Under the pieces are notes generated by a model. The model was not told the origin of the DNA and made no database searches. It saw only the letters and a list, made by a program, of their open reading frames with translations. Below, one piece after another: positions 33,100 through 42,222 of a DNA stretch of 64,000 nt. Position 1 is the stretch's first letter, and each line of letters opens with the position of its first letter. This stretch comes from an uncultured Porphyromonadaceae bacterium (GTDB lineage: Bacteria; Bacteroidota; Bacteroidia; Bacteroidales; Muribaculaceae), in the NCBI GenBank assembly GCA_900540205.1, contig UQER01000008.1, positions 41,640 to 105,639 on the forward strand, in the 5' to 3' direction. The position numbers were made by a program, and so were the translations under genes.

Positions 33100-35958
33100 T
33101 CATTCGAACGTGTGGAGGATGGACCCGAGCTGAATGGAATCCACCAGCACATTACGCGGCTTCCCTCCTTGCGACGGCCCCACGATGCCGGCGGCCTCAA
33201 GCTGATCCATAATCTTTCCGGCACGGTTATAGCCTATGGAATAGCGGCGCTGCAGCGAAGAGGTCGAAGCCAGACCTGTGCTCACCACAATTTCCGCTGC
33301 TTCCTCAAACAGCGGGTCACGATCGGTAAGCGCACCCACGCCACCTGCCGTCTCCGGTTCCATCTGAGGCTCGGGCAGATAATAGGCGTGCTCAAAACCG
33401 GCCTGACGGTCGATATGACTGCAGATGGCCTGCACCTCGGGGGTGTCGATGAACGCACACTGCACTCGCTCAAGCGAACCGTTGTGGGAGAAGAGCATAT
33501 CGCCGCGCCCGATGAGCTGATTGGCGCCTGTGCGGTCGAGAATGGTCTTGGAGTCCACCATCTGGCTCACACGGAATGCAATACGGCCCGGAAAGTTAGC
33601 CTTGATCAGACCTGTGATGACGTTGGTGGACGGACGCTGGGTGGCTATGATCATGTGCATACCCACGGCTCGCGCTTTCTGGGCGATACGTGCGATAGGC
33701 TTCTCCACCTCCTTGCCCGCGGTCATTATAAGGTCGGCGAACTCGTCGACAATCATTACTATGTAAGGGAGGTAGCGGTGGCCTTTCTCAGGATTCAGGC
33801 GTTTCTCCATGAAACGCTTGTTATAATCAAGGATGGTGCGTTCGTTGGCATCACGCAGCAGGAGATAACGCTGGTCCATCTCCACACACAGCGAGTTGAG
33901 TGTGGCAAGCACCTTGTCCATCGATGTCACCACAGCCTCCTCTTCGTCGGGAAGTTTGGCCAGATAATGCCGCTCCAACACACTGTAGAGGCTAAATTCC
34001 ACCATTTTCGGGTCTATCAGCACGAACTTCAGTTCTGCGGGATGCTTCTTATAAAGAAGCGATGCGATTATGGTATTGAGGCCCACCGACTTACCCATAC
34101 CTGTAGCACCGGCCACAAGCAGGTGTGGCATCTTGCACAGATCGGCGATATACACGTCGTTGGCGATGGTGGCACCCATGGCCATGGGCAACTCATATTT
34201 GCATTCCTGAAACTTCTTCGACCCGAGAATCGAACGGATGGACACCGTCTGAGGATCCTTGTTCGGCACTTCGATACCTATGGTGCCTTTGCCGGGAATA
34301 GGCGCGATGATGCGGATACCCAATGCCGCGAGACTCATGGCTATATCATCCTCCAGACGTTTAATCTTGGCGATGCGCACACCTTCTGCCGGAATAATCT
34401 CATACAAAGTGACGGTCGGACCTACGGTTGCATGGATATGACTTATGGCAATGCCGTAATCGTTGAGTGTCTTGGTGATGCGGTCCTTGTTCTCCTCCTG
34501 CTCCTCCAGGTCGACACTGTTTGTCTTAACCTTGATATCGCGCAACAGGTCAAGCCCGGGCATCACGTAGCGTGACAGCTCGGCGGTGGGGTCGAATGTG
34601 CCACTGTCGTTGACTTTGTCGGCCTTCTCAATCTTGTTTGTCACCACCTCAAGGCTCGGGCCTTCGGCGGGTTGAGGGGCTTCAGCAGGGGCCTCTTCAG
34701 GAACTTTTTCAACAGACGCCTCCGGAACTTTGCCGGCCATACGGTCGGCAAGGGTTACCACATGTTCGGCGGCAGGCATCTCCTGCACAACCGGCGCTTC
34801 TGCCCTTTCTGTGTCTACCTCAGCGGGTTCAAGTTCAGCCGGAACAGCATCGGCCGTTTCGGCATATGTCCCGTCAATGGCGTAAATATCATGCTCCTGC
34901 GCAGGCGCATCCTCAAATCCGAGCGATACAGGCTCCACAGCCACCTCCGCCGGACCGGCCTCAGCCTCGTTCGTCACATCCTGCTCATCCTGATTTACGG
35001 CAGAATTCTCTTCCGAATCGGCCTGCGCCATGGCCTCACGCACCCGGCGGCGGTCAGCCTCAATTTCAAGACGCCGCTGTTCGGCCTTGTCACGCTGTGC
35101 CTTGCGTATGCTTCGGTAACGGTTATAAAGCCTCATCAGGTCATTGATATACACATAAAATACGGCCACTATGAGCAACAGGCTCACAAGTGCGGCCCCC
35201 ACCCAATCGAGATAGCCGATAAGCGCCACATTGATATATTTGCCGTGGTAGCCTCCGAGGTTCACATCAAGATTGAGCCACAGGCTCACAAGTCCGAAAA
35301 CAATCGAGACGGCAATGGCCACAAGCAGGGTCTTGAAGGTCAGCGACCAGAAGTTCGTTTTCCTGAAACCCATCAGCCCCAGTCCCACGAGACCGAGATA
35401 GACAATCAGGGCGAGAGATCCAATCCCGAGGCCTTCGACAAACATCGACTGAGCAAGCCTGGCCCCAACCGGGCCGGCTGCATTTCCAGTCTTTTCACCT
35501 GAATTCACAATCTGGCTTACGTGCATCGTATTTACCAGGCTCTGATCGTCGGCGCCGTTGCGCACGAACGAAATGGCCGCGATGGCGATATATACGGCAA
35601 GGAACACCAGAGCCACACCCACCACGGCAAGAAAACGGCGGTCGGTCAAAAAGCGCACTATCCCCCATTCCCTGAATGGGCGACGCGGTTTGGCCGGTTC
35701 CTTTGGACGACGTGGCTGACGCGGAGCTGCCTCCGGTTCGGGAGCGCGTCGCTGGGCCCGCGGAGGCACATCGTCAGCAACTACCTGACGCTGACGGCGC
35801 ACCGGACGTTCCGGTGTGGTTGCCGGAGCTGCATTCCGGCGTCGGTTGATGGCGCCACGGTCAATCAGATCCGGATCACTGTCAAAAGGGGTGCTGTATC
35901 TGTCTGTTCTGTCGGGATCGAAATCTCCGCCCGACATGGGATTATTCAAATCTGGCAT
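33100..35958 (-). CDS. ftsK: DNA translocase FtsK/SpoIIIE
   Basis: A hexameric ATP-driven DNA pump for chromosome segregation at the division site. The 952-aa protein has a basic, Arg/Pro-rich start and four membrane helices between about 95 and 275. An acidic linker rich in Glu/Ala/Pro spans about 290-450. The motor follows, with Walker A GATGMGKS near 618, the IVDEFADL Walker B near 738 and a C-terminal winged-helix gamma domain (RRYSIGYNRAGKIMDQLE) that reads polar sequences such as KOPS. It is the first gene of the ftsK-lolA-trxB-algH run. Confidence 0.95.
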   Translation of the reverse strand: MPDLNNPMSGGDFDPDRTDRYSTPFDSDPDLIDRGAINRRRNAAPATTPERPVRRQRQVVADDVPPRAQRRAPEPEAAPRQPRRPKEPAKPRRPFREWGIVRFLTDRRFLAVVGVALVFLAVYIAIAAISFVRNGADDQSLVNTMHVSQIVNSGEKTGNAAGPVGARLAQSMFVEGLGIGSLALIVYLGLVGLGLMGFRKTNFWSLTFKTLLVAIAVSIVFGLVSLWLNLDVNLGGYHGKYINVALIGYLDWVGAALVSLLLIVAVFYVYINDLMRLYNRYRSIRKAQRDKAEQRRLEIEADRRRVREAMAQADSEENSAVNQDEQDVTNEAEAGPAEVAVEPVSLGFEDAPAQEHDIYAIDGTYAETADAVPAELEPAEVDTERAEAPVVQEMPAAEHVVTLADRMAGKVPEASVEKVPEEAPAEAPQPAEGPSLEVVTNKIEKADKVNDSGTFDPTAELSRYVMPGLDLLRDIKVKTNSVDLEEQEENKDRITKTLNDYGIAISHIHATVGPTVTLYEIIPAEGVRIAKIKRLEDDIAMSLAALGIRIIAPIPGKGTIGIEVPNKDPQTVSIRSILGSKKFQECKYELPMAMGATIANDVYIADLCKMPHLLVAGATGMGKSVGLNTIIASLLYKKHPAELKFVLIDPKMVEFSLYSVLERHYLAKLPDEEEAVVTSMDKVLATLNSLCVEMDQRYLLLRDANERTILDYNKRFMEKRLNPEKGHRYLPYIVMIVDEFADLIMTAGKEVEKPIARIAQKARAVGMHMIIATQRPSTNVITGLIKANFPGRIAFRVSQMVDSKTILDRTGANQLIGRGDMLFSHNGSLERVQCAFIDTPEVQAICSHIDRQAGFEHAYYLPEPQMEPETAGGVGALTDRDPLFEEAAEIVVSTGLASTSSLQRRYSIGYNRAGKIMDQLEAAGIVGPSQGGKPRNVLVDSIQLGSILHTFE

Positions 35959-36002
35959 CTTATGTGATAGCGTTTATTCAAAAACTCGTTGCTTTTAACC
36001 TA

Positions 36003-36010
36003 CAAATTTA
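36003..36010 (-). promoter_or_regulatory. -7 promoter box of ftsK
   Basis: The minus strand reads TAAATTTG, about 45 bp before the ftsK ATG at 35958. No good -33 element was seen. Confidence 0.45.
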
Positions 36011-36093
36011 TGAATTATTTGGCGTCCGCATAGCCCGCATGGAAGATTTTTAGCACCGTTAACACCAATTCACCAAACTTTCAGGCGCTTCAA

Positions 36094-36124
36094 CTTGTGA
36101 ATTGCAAAGTTTGCGCTAACTTTG
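36094..36124 (+). promoter_or_regulatory. Promoter of the surA-like gene
   Basis: A CTTG -33-like element (36094-36097), a 19-bp spacer and TAACTTTG at 36117-36124. It gives a leader of about 100 nt. Together with the ftsK box it makes 35959-36227 a divergent promoter region without a gene. Confidence 0.55.
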
Positions 36125-36227
36125 TGGATTAAAACCGGCACTACTGCCTGTACCATTGCCGCGCCAAGCGGTGTCCGGTCGGCCGCAAACGGCTTCCGGA
36201 AGTTATTCATCACCCTAACTGACCAAA

Positions 36228-37586
36228 GTGAAACTCAAGAAAACAACCGTTGCATCCCTGGCCGCCGTCATGGCGCTTGCTGCCCTGGCAGCCAACAACA
36301 ATATTGTCGAAGAAGTGGCCTGGATGGTTGGCGACCAGCCTATCTATAAAAGTGAAATCGAGGAAGCCTATCAGCAGATGCTTTATGAAAAGACTCCGTT
36401 GAAAGGCGACCCCTATTGTGTGATTCCGGAACGTCTGGCCCTGGAAAAGCTGTTTCTGCATCAGGCCGACATCGACACCGTGGAAGTTCAGGAATCCATG
36501 GTGGCACAGGCTGTAGACCAGCGCCTTAATTATCTTGTAACCAATCTCGGTTCGAAAGAAAAGGTTGAGGAATATTTCCGCAAGCCCTACGCCGAATTCC
36601 GCGAACAGATGTCGGAATCGATGCGCAACCAGTACCGCATCCAGCAGGTGCAGAGCAACATTTCGAAAGACCTCAAGGTCACCCCGTCGGACGTACGCAA
36701 ATATTTCTCCACCCTGCCCGACGACTCCATCCCGTTCATACCGTTGCAGGTTGAAGCGGAAATTATAACCATCAACCCGCGCATCCCGCAGCAGGAGATC
36801 GACGACATTAAGGCACGTCTGCGCGATTATGCCGACCGTGTGAACCGCGGCGAATCGGAATTCTCCACTCTCGCCATCCTCTACTCCGAAGACGGCAGCA
36901 GCGTGCGCGGAGGTGAAATCGGATTCCTCGGCAAAGGCCATCTCGAACCGGAATATGCGGCTGTGGCTTTCAACCTCAACGACCCCAAAAAGGCTTCGAA
37001 AATTGTGGAGACCCAATACGGATTCCACATCATCCAACTCATAGAGAAACGCGGTGACCGCGTCAACACGCGTCACATACTGTTGCGTCCGAAAGTGGCT
37101 GCCACCGACCTCAATGACGCCGTGGCCCGGCTTGACTCGCTCAAAGCCGAAATCAATGCAGGCAAGTTCACATTCGAAGAGGCAACCGTGGTGTCGCAGG
37201 ATAAGGACACACGCAACAACCACGGACGCATGGTCAACGCCGAGAGCAACACCACACGCTTCGAGATGTCGCAGCTGCCGCAGGAAGTGGCAAAGAAAAT
37301 CAACGACATGGAGGTTGGCGAAATTTCCGACGCATTCGTAATGACCGACCCCAAGCGAAACTGCGATATCGTGGCACTTGTGAAACTCACCGCACGCATC
37401 CCTGCCCACAAAGCCAATCTGTCGGACGACTACCAGACCATCAAGGGGATGTATGAAAATGCAGCCAAGCAGCGTATGGTCGACGAATGGATAGCTAAAA
37501 AAATCAAGGACACCTACGTGAAAATCGAAGACAACTGGATTGACTGTGAGTTCGAACACGACGGCTGGCTGAAAATAAGGAAATGA
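36228..37586 (+). CDS. surA: SurA-like periplasmic peptidyl-prolyl isomerase
   Basis: A chaperone for outer-membrane protein folding. The 452-aa protein starts at a GTG, chosen because it begins a normal signal peptide (MKLKKTTVASLAAVMALAA). A SurA N-terminal helical domain follows (VAWMVGDQPIYKSEIEEAYQQ). The first parvulin domain is at about 180-285 (SEFSTLAILYSEDGSSVRGGEIGFLG, QYGFHIIQL) and a second, degenerate one follows (NTRHILLRPKV, then SQDKDTRNNHG). It overlaps the next gene by 4 bp (ATGA), consistent with joint work in outer-membrane biogenesis. Confidence 0.92.
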   Translation: MKLKKTTVASLAAVMALAALAANNNIVEEVAWMVGDQPIYKSEIEEAYQQMLYEKTPLKGDPYCVIPERLALEKLFLHQADIDTVEVQESMVAQAVDQRLNYLVTNLGSKEKVEEYFRKPYAEFREQMSESMRNQYRIQQVQSNISKDLKVTPSDVRKYFSTLPDDSIPFIPLQVEAEIITINPRIPQQEIDDIKARLRDYADRVNRGESEFSTLAILYSEDGSSVRGGEIGFLGKGHLEPEYAAVAFNLNDPKKASKIVETQYGFHIIQLIEKRGDRVNTRHILLRPKVAATDLNDAVARLDSLKAEINAGKFTFEEATVVSQDKDTRNNHGRMVNAESNTTRFEMSQLPQEVAKKINDMEVGEISDAFVMTDPKRNCDIVALVKLTARIPAHKANLSDDYQTIKGMYENAAKQRMVDEWIAKKIKDTYVKIEDNWIDCEFEHDGWLKIRK

Positions 37587-39562
37587 AACACAACCCGGAA
37601 AGCCGTACCTCATACAACAACAACCGCAACCATCGCCGCGGCGGTCTGACCTCCGGATTCTGCGCGGCCCTGATGGTGGTGTGTCTGTCGGTGTTTGCCG
37701 CGGCGCAGCAGCCTGCGGTGCGCAAAGCCGCCAAACCCACCAACCGGAGCGCCCTGCTGCAGCCGGACACAACCCCCATCTCCCCCACCATTCCCCGGGC
37801 CAACCGCTATCAGCGCGACAAGGTGTTTCTTGAACGCGCCAACGAACTACGCGCCGAACGCGGGAAGGACTACCAGATTGTGGTGGGCGATGTGGAATTC
37901 CGCAAAGGCGACATGTACATGTACTGCGATTCGGCTCATTTCTTCGACAATCCCGGTGCCTTGCAGGCATTCGGAAATGTGCGCATGGAACAGGGCGACA
38001 CCCTGTTTGTCTACGGCGATGAACTGAACTATGCCGACTCCACGCAGCTTGCCATCCTTTATGCCGACCCCGGCAAGAAGGTAAGGCTGATCAACAAGGA
38101 TGTGACCCTCACCACCGACATATTCAACTATGACCTCGGCATTGAGCTGGGTTATTACGAGGTGGGCGGAGTGCTGACCGACAAAGAAAACCGTCTGGAT
38201 TCGTGGTACGGAGAATACAGCCCGTCGACCAAGGACGCGCTGTTCCGTGAAAACGTGCATCTCAACTCGCTCGGCCAGAACGACACGCTCGACATCTACA
38301 CAGATGAGATGCTCTACAACACGCTCACCCACATCGCCATTCTCGACACCACATCCACCATCATATCGGGCGACGGCACTATCTACACCCGCAACGGCGT
38401 GTACAACACCGAGACGTCGCAGGCCGACCTGTACAAGCGCTCGCTTGTGGTGGCCAAAAACGGAAATACCCTCACGGGAGACACACTGTACTACGACCGC
38501 AATCTCGGCTTCGGCGAAGCTTTCGGTAACATCGAGCTTACCGACACCACCAACCGCGTGGTGCTGTGCGGCGACTACGGTTACTATTTTGAAGTGGCCG
38601 ACAGCGCCATGGTGACCGGACGCGCACTGGCAAAGGAATATTCGTCGGCTCCCGACACACTGTTTCTACACAGCGACACAATCCGCACCTTTATGTTCGT
38701 GACGCCACCACAGGCACTCAACGACTCCGTGACACTACCGGCCGACACAACCCACCACATAATCGCTGCGCCGCACGTGCGGTTCTACCGTTCCGACCTG
38801 CAGGGAATATGCGACTCCATGACAGTGGTGCAGCGCGACTCCATGATGTACATGAACTACCACCCTGTGGTGTGGAACGAACAGAAGCAGATTTTCGGCA
38901 ATGTGATTCAGGTGCACATGCGCGACTCTGTTGCCGACTGGGCCAAACTGCCCGACTTCGGGTTCATGGCCGAATGGATCGACGAGGAGTTCTACAACCA
39001 GATGACCGGCAAAGAGATGTATGCCACCTTTGCCAACCGCACAATCAAACACCTTGACGTGAGCGGCAATGTGCAGTGCATCATGCTCCCGATGGAGAAC
39101 GACTCCACCTACAACAAGATTGCCAACGTGGAAAGCTCGTTTCTCTCGGCCGAGTTCAAGAACCAGACCGTCGACAGTCTGAAGATGTGGCCCGAGACCC
39201 CGGGCACCATGACGCCGCTCTATCTGGCCAAGAAAAGCCTGTTCTATCTGCCGCAGTTCCGATGGTTCGAGCCGCTGCGCCCCACATCGCCGGATGATGT
39301 GTTCAACATTTCCTACGAAATGCTGCAGCTGATGCAGGAGCCGCCGTTTGGCGGACGCAACAGTGGCAGCGGCAACTCAAAATCGCCGGCACGCAACAGC
39401 GCCATGCCTCCCGCCGCCCTTAAACGTGAAGGAGTACCGACTGCCAGTCAGGCCGTAGAGCCGACTCCGGACGCCGCGACGCCGGCAGAGGACAAAGCGA
39501 CATCTGATACAGATAATACAGACCACGAGGCCGTACCCCCATCTGCCTCCGAAACCGAATAA
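37583..39562 (+). CDS. OstA/LptA-like protein
   Basis: The 659-aa exported protein has a basic N-terminus and a hydrophobic signal near residues 27-41. Repeated beta-jellyroll units of the OstA type follow: VEFRKGDMYMYCDSAHFFD, VRMEQGDTLFVYGDELNYAD and NTLTGDTLYYDRNLGFGEAFG. These resemble the Bacteroidetes OstA-like proteins tied to LPS transport. A low-complexity Ser/Pro/Ala/Glu tail of about 75 residues ends the protein. The ATG overlaps the surA stop. A role in lipopolysaccharide export is inferred from domain and linkage. Confidence 0.82.
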   Translation: MKHNPESRTSYNNNRNHRRGGLTSGFCAALMVVCLSVFAAAQQPAVRKAAKPTNRSALLQPDTTPISPTIPRANRYQRDKVFLERANELRAERGKDYQIVVGDVEFRKGDMYMYCDSAHFFDNPGALQAFGNVRMEQGDTLFVYGDELNYADSTQLAILYADPGKKVRLINKDVTLTTDIFNYDLGIELGYYEVGGVLTDKENRLDSWYGEYSPSTKDALFRENVHLNSLGQNDTLDIYTDEMLYNTLTHIAILDTTSTIISGDGTIYTRNGVYNTETSQADLYKRSLVVAKNGNTLTGDTLYYDRNLGFGEAFGNIELTDTTNRVVLCGDYGYYFEVADSAMVTGRALAKEYSSAPDTLFLHSDTIRTFMFVTPPQALNDSVTLPADTTHHIIAAPHVRFYRSDLQGICDSMTVVQRDSMMYMNYHPVVWNEQKQIFGNVIQVHMRDSVADWAKLPDFGFMAEWIDEEFYNQMTGKEMYATFANRTIKHLDVSGNVQCIMLPMENDSTYNKIANVESSFLSAEFKNQTVDSLKMWPETPGTMTPLYLAKKSLFYLPQFRWFEPLRPTSPDDVFNISYEMLQLMQEPPFGGRNSGSGNSKSPARNSAMPPAALKREGVPTASQAVEPTPDAATPAEDKATSDTDNTDHEAVPPSASETE

Positions 39563-39578
39563 ACCCACTTTTTTCGCC

Positions 39579-40883
39579 ATGAACACACTCACAGCCGACC
39601 TTCTTGACTTTCTCAACGCCTCGCCCTGCAACTTCTGGGCAGTGGAGAATCTGCGCCGCAAACTTGAGGACGCCGGATTCGAACAACTTGACATGCGCCA
39701 AAGCTGGACACTGCGTCCCGGCGGACGCTACTTTGTGGAAAAGAACGGTTCGGCAATCTTCGCGTTCACTGCCGGAACCGACCCCGACGCAGGCTACCGG
39801 ATAGTATGCGCGCACAGCGATTCGCCCGGTTTCCGCCTGAAGCCCGACTGCGAAATGCCAATGGACGGAGGGATGCTGAAACTGAACACGGAAGTTTACG
39901 GAGGTCCGATTCTGTACACATGGTTCGACCGTCCGCTCTCCATTGCAGGACGTGTGATTCTCCGGGGAGATAATGCCCTGTCGCCACGCACGCGCCTGGT
40001 CAGAATCGACCGGTCTCTGCTCACCATCCCCCATCTTGCCATACACTACAACCGCAGCGTCAACGACGGGAATCCGCTCTCAAAACAGCGCGACATGCTC
40101 CCGCTGATAGCGATAGTGCAGGACAAGGGTGCGGCGAAGAATTTCATCCGCAATCTTGTTGCCACCGAACTGAACGTAAATCCTGAAGAGATTCTGGACT
40201 ACGACCTGACGCTGTTCGACACCTCGGCAGGGTGCGTGTTCGGAGCCTCGGACGAATTTCTGTCAGCCGGACGGATCGATGACCTCGAGATGGCACATTG
40301 CGCCGTGACCGCGCTTACCGCAAGCTGCACAAATGATCCACAGCCGCAAGCCACCACACGCGTGATGGCCATATTCGACAACGAGGAAACCGGCTCGGGC
40401 ACCAAACAGGGTGCTGCATCGCCTGTGCTCAAAACCATCCTGCAGCGCATCAACGCTGCGCTCAGCGGCAACGACGAGACATTCTTCCGCGGAGTGGCAT
40501 CATCGTTCATGATTTCAGCCGACAACGGCCATGCCACCCACCCCAACTACGAAAGCAAGCAGGATCCCACCAATCATCCGGTGCTCGGAGGAGGCCCTGT
40601 AATCAAGATCAACGCCAACTGCAAGTACATGACCGATGCCGAATCGTCGGCAGTGTTCCAGGAGATATGTCACGAAGCGGGAGTACCGGTGCAGTTCTTC
40701 GTAAACCACAGTGACGTGGCAGGCGGTTCAACATTGGGCAACATACTTACCTCGCAACTCGATTTGCGCGGTGTGGATATGGGTGCGCCACAGCTGGCCA
40801 TGCATTCGTGCCGCGAAACAGCTGCGGTGGCCGACCATCTCTACATCATCAAGGCCTTAACCCATTTCTACAATCTGAAATAA
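39579..40883 (+). CDS. M18 family aminopeptidase
   Basis: A zinc exopeptidase preferring acidic N-terminal residues. The 434-aa protein shows the metal-ligand motifs in order: the His in VCAHSDSPGFRLKP, the Glu pair in FDNEETGSGTKQGA, the Asp in ISADNGHATHPNY, and the C-terminal HSDVAGGSTLG and QLAMHSCRE. The length is typical of the M18 dodecameric enzymes, which are cytoplasmic; no signal peptide is present. It lies 16 bp after the OstA-like gene and is probably the end of that transcript. Confidence 0.93.
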   Translation: MNTLTADLLDFLNASPCNFWAVENLRRKLEDAGFEQLDMRQSWTLRPGGRYFVEKNGSAIFAFTAGTDPDAGYRIVCAHSDSPGFRLKPDCEMPMDGGMLKLNTEVYGGPILYTWFDRPLSIAGRVILRGDNALSPRTRLVRIDRSLLTIPHLAIHYNRSVNDGNPLSKQRDMLPLIAIVQDKGAAKNFIRNLVATELNVNPEEILDYDLTLFDTSAGCVFGASDEFLSAGRIDDLEMAHCAVTALTASCTNDPQPQATTRVMAIFDNEETGSGTKQGAASPVLKTILQRINAALSGNDETFFRGVASSFMISADNGHATHPNYESKQDPTNHPVLGGGPVIKINANCKYMTDAESSAVFQEICHEAGVPVQFFVNHSDVAGGSTLGNILTSQLDLRGVDMGAPQLAMHSCRETAAVADHLYIIKALTHFYNLK

Positions 40884-40917
40884 AGCCGATTCACGCACAC
40901 CGCTGACCCAAGAAGCG

Positions 40918-40963
40918 AAAATCAGGGCGCCGTTTCCAGACAGGAAACGGCGCCCTGATTTTT
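40918..40963. terminator. Bidirectional terminator between the aminopeptidase and SPFH genes
   Basis: A perfect stem of about 20 bp (AAATCAGGGCGCCGTTTCC and its complement) has the 5-nt loop AGACA at 40938-40942. It has T residues on the right and A residues on the left, between convergent stops. Confidence 0.9.
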
Positions 40964-40980
40964 ACAAAGTCTAAAAAGAT

Positions 40981-41931
40981 TCAGGCATCGGTATTCAGCA
41001 CCGGCTGAGCAGGTTCGTCGCTGCAGAGCACCACAAGCAGATTGCCCACCAGCGTGGCCTTCCTTGCCTCATCGAATGTGGCCACCTTGTCGGTCTCAAT
41101 CCGGTCGATGGCCATCTTGACCATGCTCACGGCACCCTCCACAATCTTCTCACGTGCGGAGATTATGGCCGAGGCCTGCTGGCGGCGCAGCATCACAGCG
41201 GCAATTTCCGGAGCGTATGCCAGATAGTTCAACCGTGCCTCCACCACCTCCATTCCGGCTATGGCCAGACGTTCGTTGATTTTACGTTCAAGCAGCTCAT
41301 TGATTTCCTCTCCCCCGTCGCGCAATGTGAGTTCGTTTGCATCGGAACCGGTCTGGTCGTAGGCATAGTGGCCGGTCACCTCGCGCAGGGCGGCATCGCT
41401 CTGTATGCGCACAAATTTTTCAAGCGCGGCGTTGCTGACGCCTGTGCTCACACCGTTGCTCAGGCTCTGCGAGTCGATGTCGAACACCGCGCGGTAAGTA
41501 TCCTTGATTTTCCACACCAGCACCATGCCGATAAGCACCGGATTGCCCACCTTATCGTTAACCTTGATAGGCTCGATGTCCATGTTGCGGATGCGCAGCG
41601 AAAGCTTTTTGCGGCTCATGAACGGGTTCACCCAGAAATATCCCGTACTGCGGCACGTCCCTTTGTATTTGCCGAAGAAAATCATCACTCGGGCCTCGTT
41701 CGGCTCCTGTACGAAATAGCCCACACAGCCGAGCACAAACAGCAGCGACAGCAAGGCTATGGCCGTGGACGCCACCGCGGTGTAGTCCTCAAGCCAGTTT
41801 ATGGCTATCACTCCTATCATCACAGGAATGAGGATGAATGTAAAAAAAAGCATTGCAAAACCTGAAATGCATAGTCCCTTGAACGGGTATTCGCGCGCTT
41901 CGCGATTTGAACCCGGATTGTCGTTTGTCAT
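40981..41931 (-). CDS. SPFH domain membrane protein
   Basis: The 316-aa protein has two N-terminal hydrophobic segments (ISGFAMLFFTFILIPVMIGV; ALLSLLFVLGCVGYFV) and an SPFH (stomatin/prohibitin/flotillin) domain at about 80-270. Visible signatures are NEARVMIFFGKYKGTCRSTGYFWVNP, IGMVLVWKI and EVVEARLNYLAYAPEIAAVML, the last with the heptad region that follows. Such proteins scaffold membrane microdomains or proteases. No NfeD or FtsH partner is adjacent. The ATG at 41931 (MTNDNPGSN) is preferred over an open frame reaching 41985, because the -7 box at 41955-41962 overlaps that extension. Confidence 0.82.
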   Translation of the reverse strand: MTNDNPGSNREAREYPFKGLCISGFAMLFFTFILIPVMIGVIAINWLEDYTAVASTAIALLSLLFVLGCVGYFVQEPNEARVMIFFGKYKGTCRSTGYFWVNPFMSRKKLSLRIRNMDIEPIKVNDKVGNPVLIGMVLVWKIKDTYRAVFDIDSQSLSNGVSTGVSNAALEKFVRIQSDAALREVTGHYAYDQTGSDANELTLRDGGEEINELLERKINERLAIAGMEVVEARLNYLAYAPEIAAVMLRRQQASAIISAREKIVEGAVSMVKMAIDRIETDKVATFDEARKATLVGNLLVVLCSDEPAQPVLNTDA

Positions 41932-41954
41932 ATCAAAAATCAATTTATTTTCCA

Positions 41955-41962
41955 CAAATATA
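41955..41962 (-). promoter_or_regulatory. -7 promoter box of the SPFH gene
   Basis: The minus strand reads TATATTTG, 24 bp before the ATG at 41931. This position supports the shorter start. Confidence 0.5.
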
Positions 41963-41987
41963 ACATATTTTTCACAATCCAACACTG

Positions 41988-42016
41988 AAAGCCGCCCTGA
42001 ATAAGAAGCGGCTTTT
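41988..42016 (-). terminator. Probable terminator after the exported-protein gene
   Basis: An 8-bp perfect stem (AAAGCCGC at 41988-41995 with GCGGCTTT at 42008-42015). It lies downstream, on minus, of the genes at 42056 and 42223. The T-tract on minus is weak. Confidence 0.45.
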
Positions 42017-42055
42017 AAAGATAATGTGATATATCGCTGTCAGTCTTTTATGGAA

Positions 42056-42178
42056 TCAAGCTCGCGGAACAGCCTGATGTATTGTGGCCAAATGCATGAG
42101 AGCGGCGATGTCAATGCGCTTGAGTTTGCGGTACATGAAGGCATACCACACGGCTCCCAATGCCAGACCTATACTCAT
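42056..42178 (-). CDS. Possible 40-aa membrane peptide
   Basis: An ATG at 42178 opens a short frame (MSIGLALGAVWYAFMYRK...) with one hydrophobic segment followed by basic residues, ending at 42056. It lies 44 bp after the stop of the exported-protein gene on the same strand and before a hairpin. The only support is composition and position, so it may be chance. Confidence 0.3.
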   Translation of the reverse strand: MSIGLALGAVWYAFMYRKLKRIDIAALMHLATIHQAVPRA

Positions 42179-42222
42179 CCCAATCTTTAAACAACCAGGA
42201 AACAACGGGGTAAGCCTTTTGC

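Noticed and set aside
33079..34575. Plus-strand open frame of about 500 codons opposite ftsK
   Set aside because: Antisense of the conserved FtsK motor; no start context and no recognisable domains.
36210..37970. Minus-strand open frame of 586 codons opposite the surA-like gene
   Set aside because: Antisense shadow of surA and the start of the OstA-like gene, with low-complexity Arg/Gly/Phe composition and no promoter.
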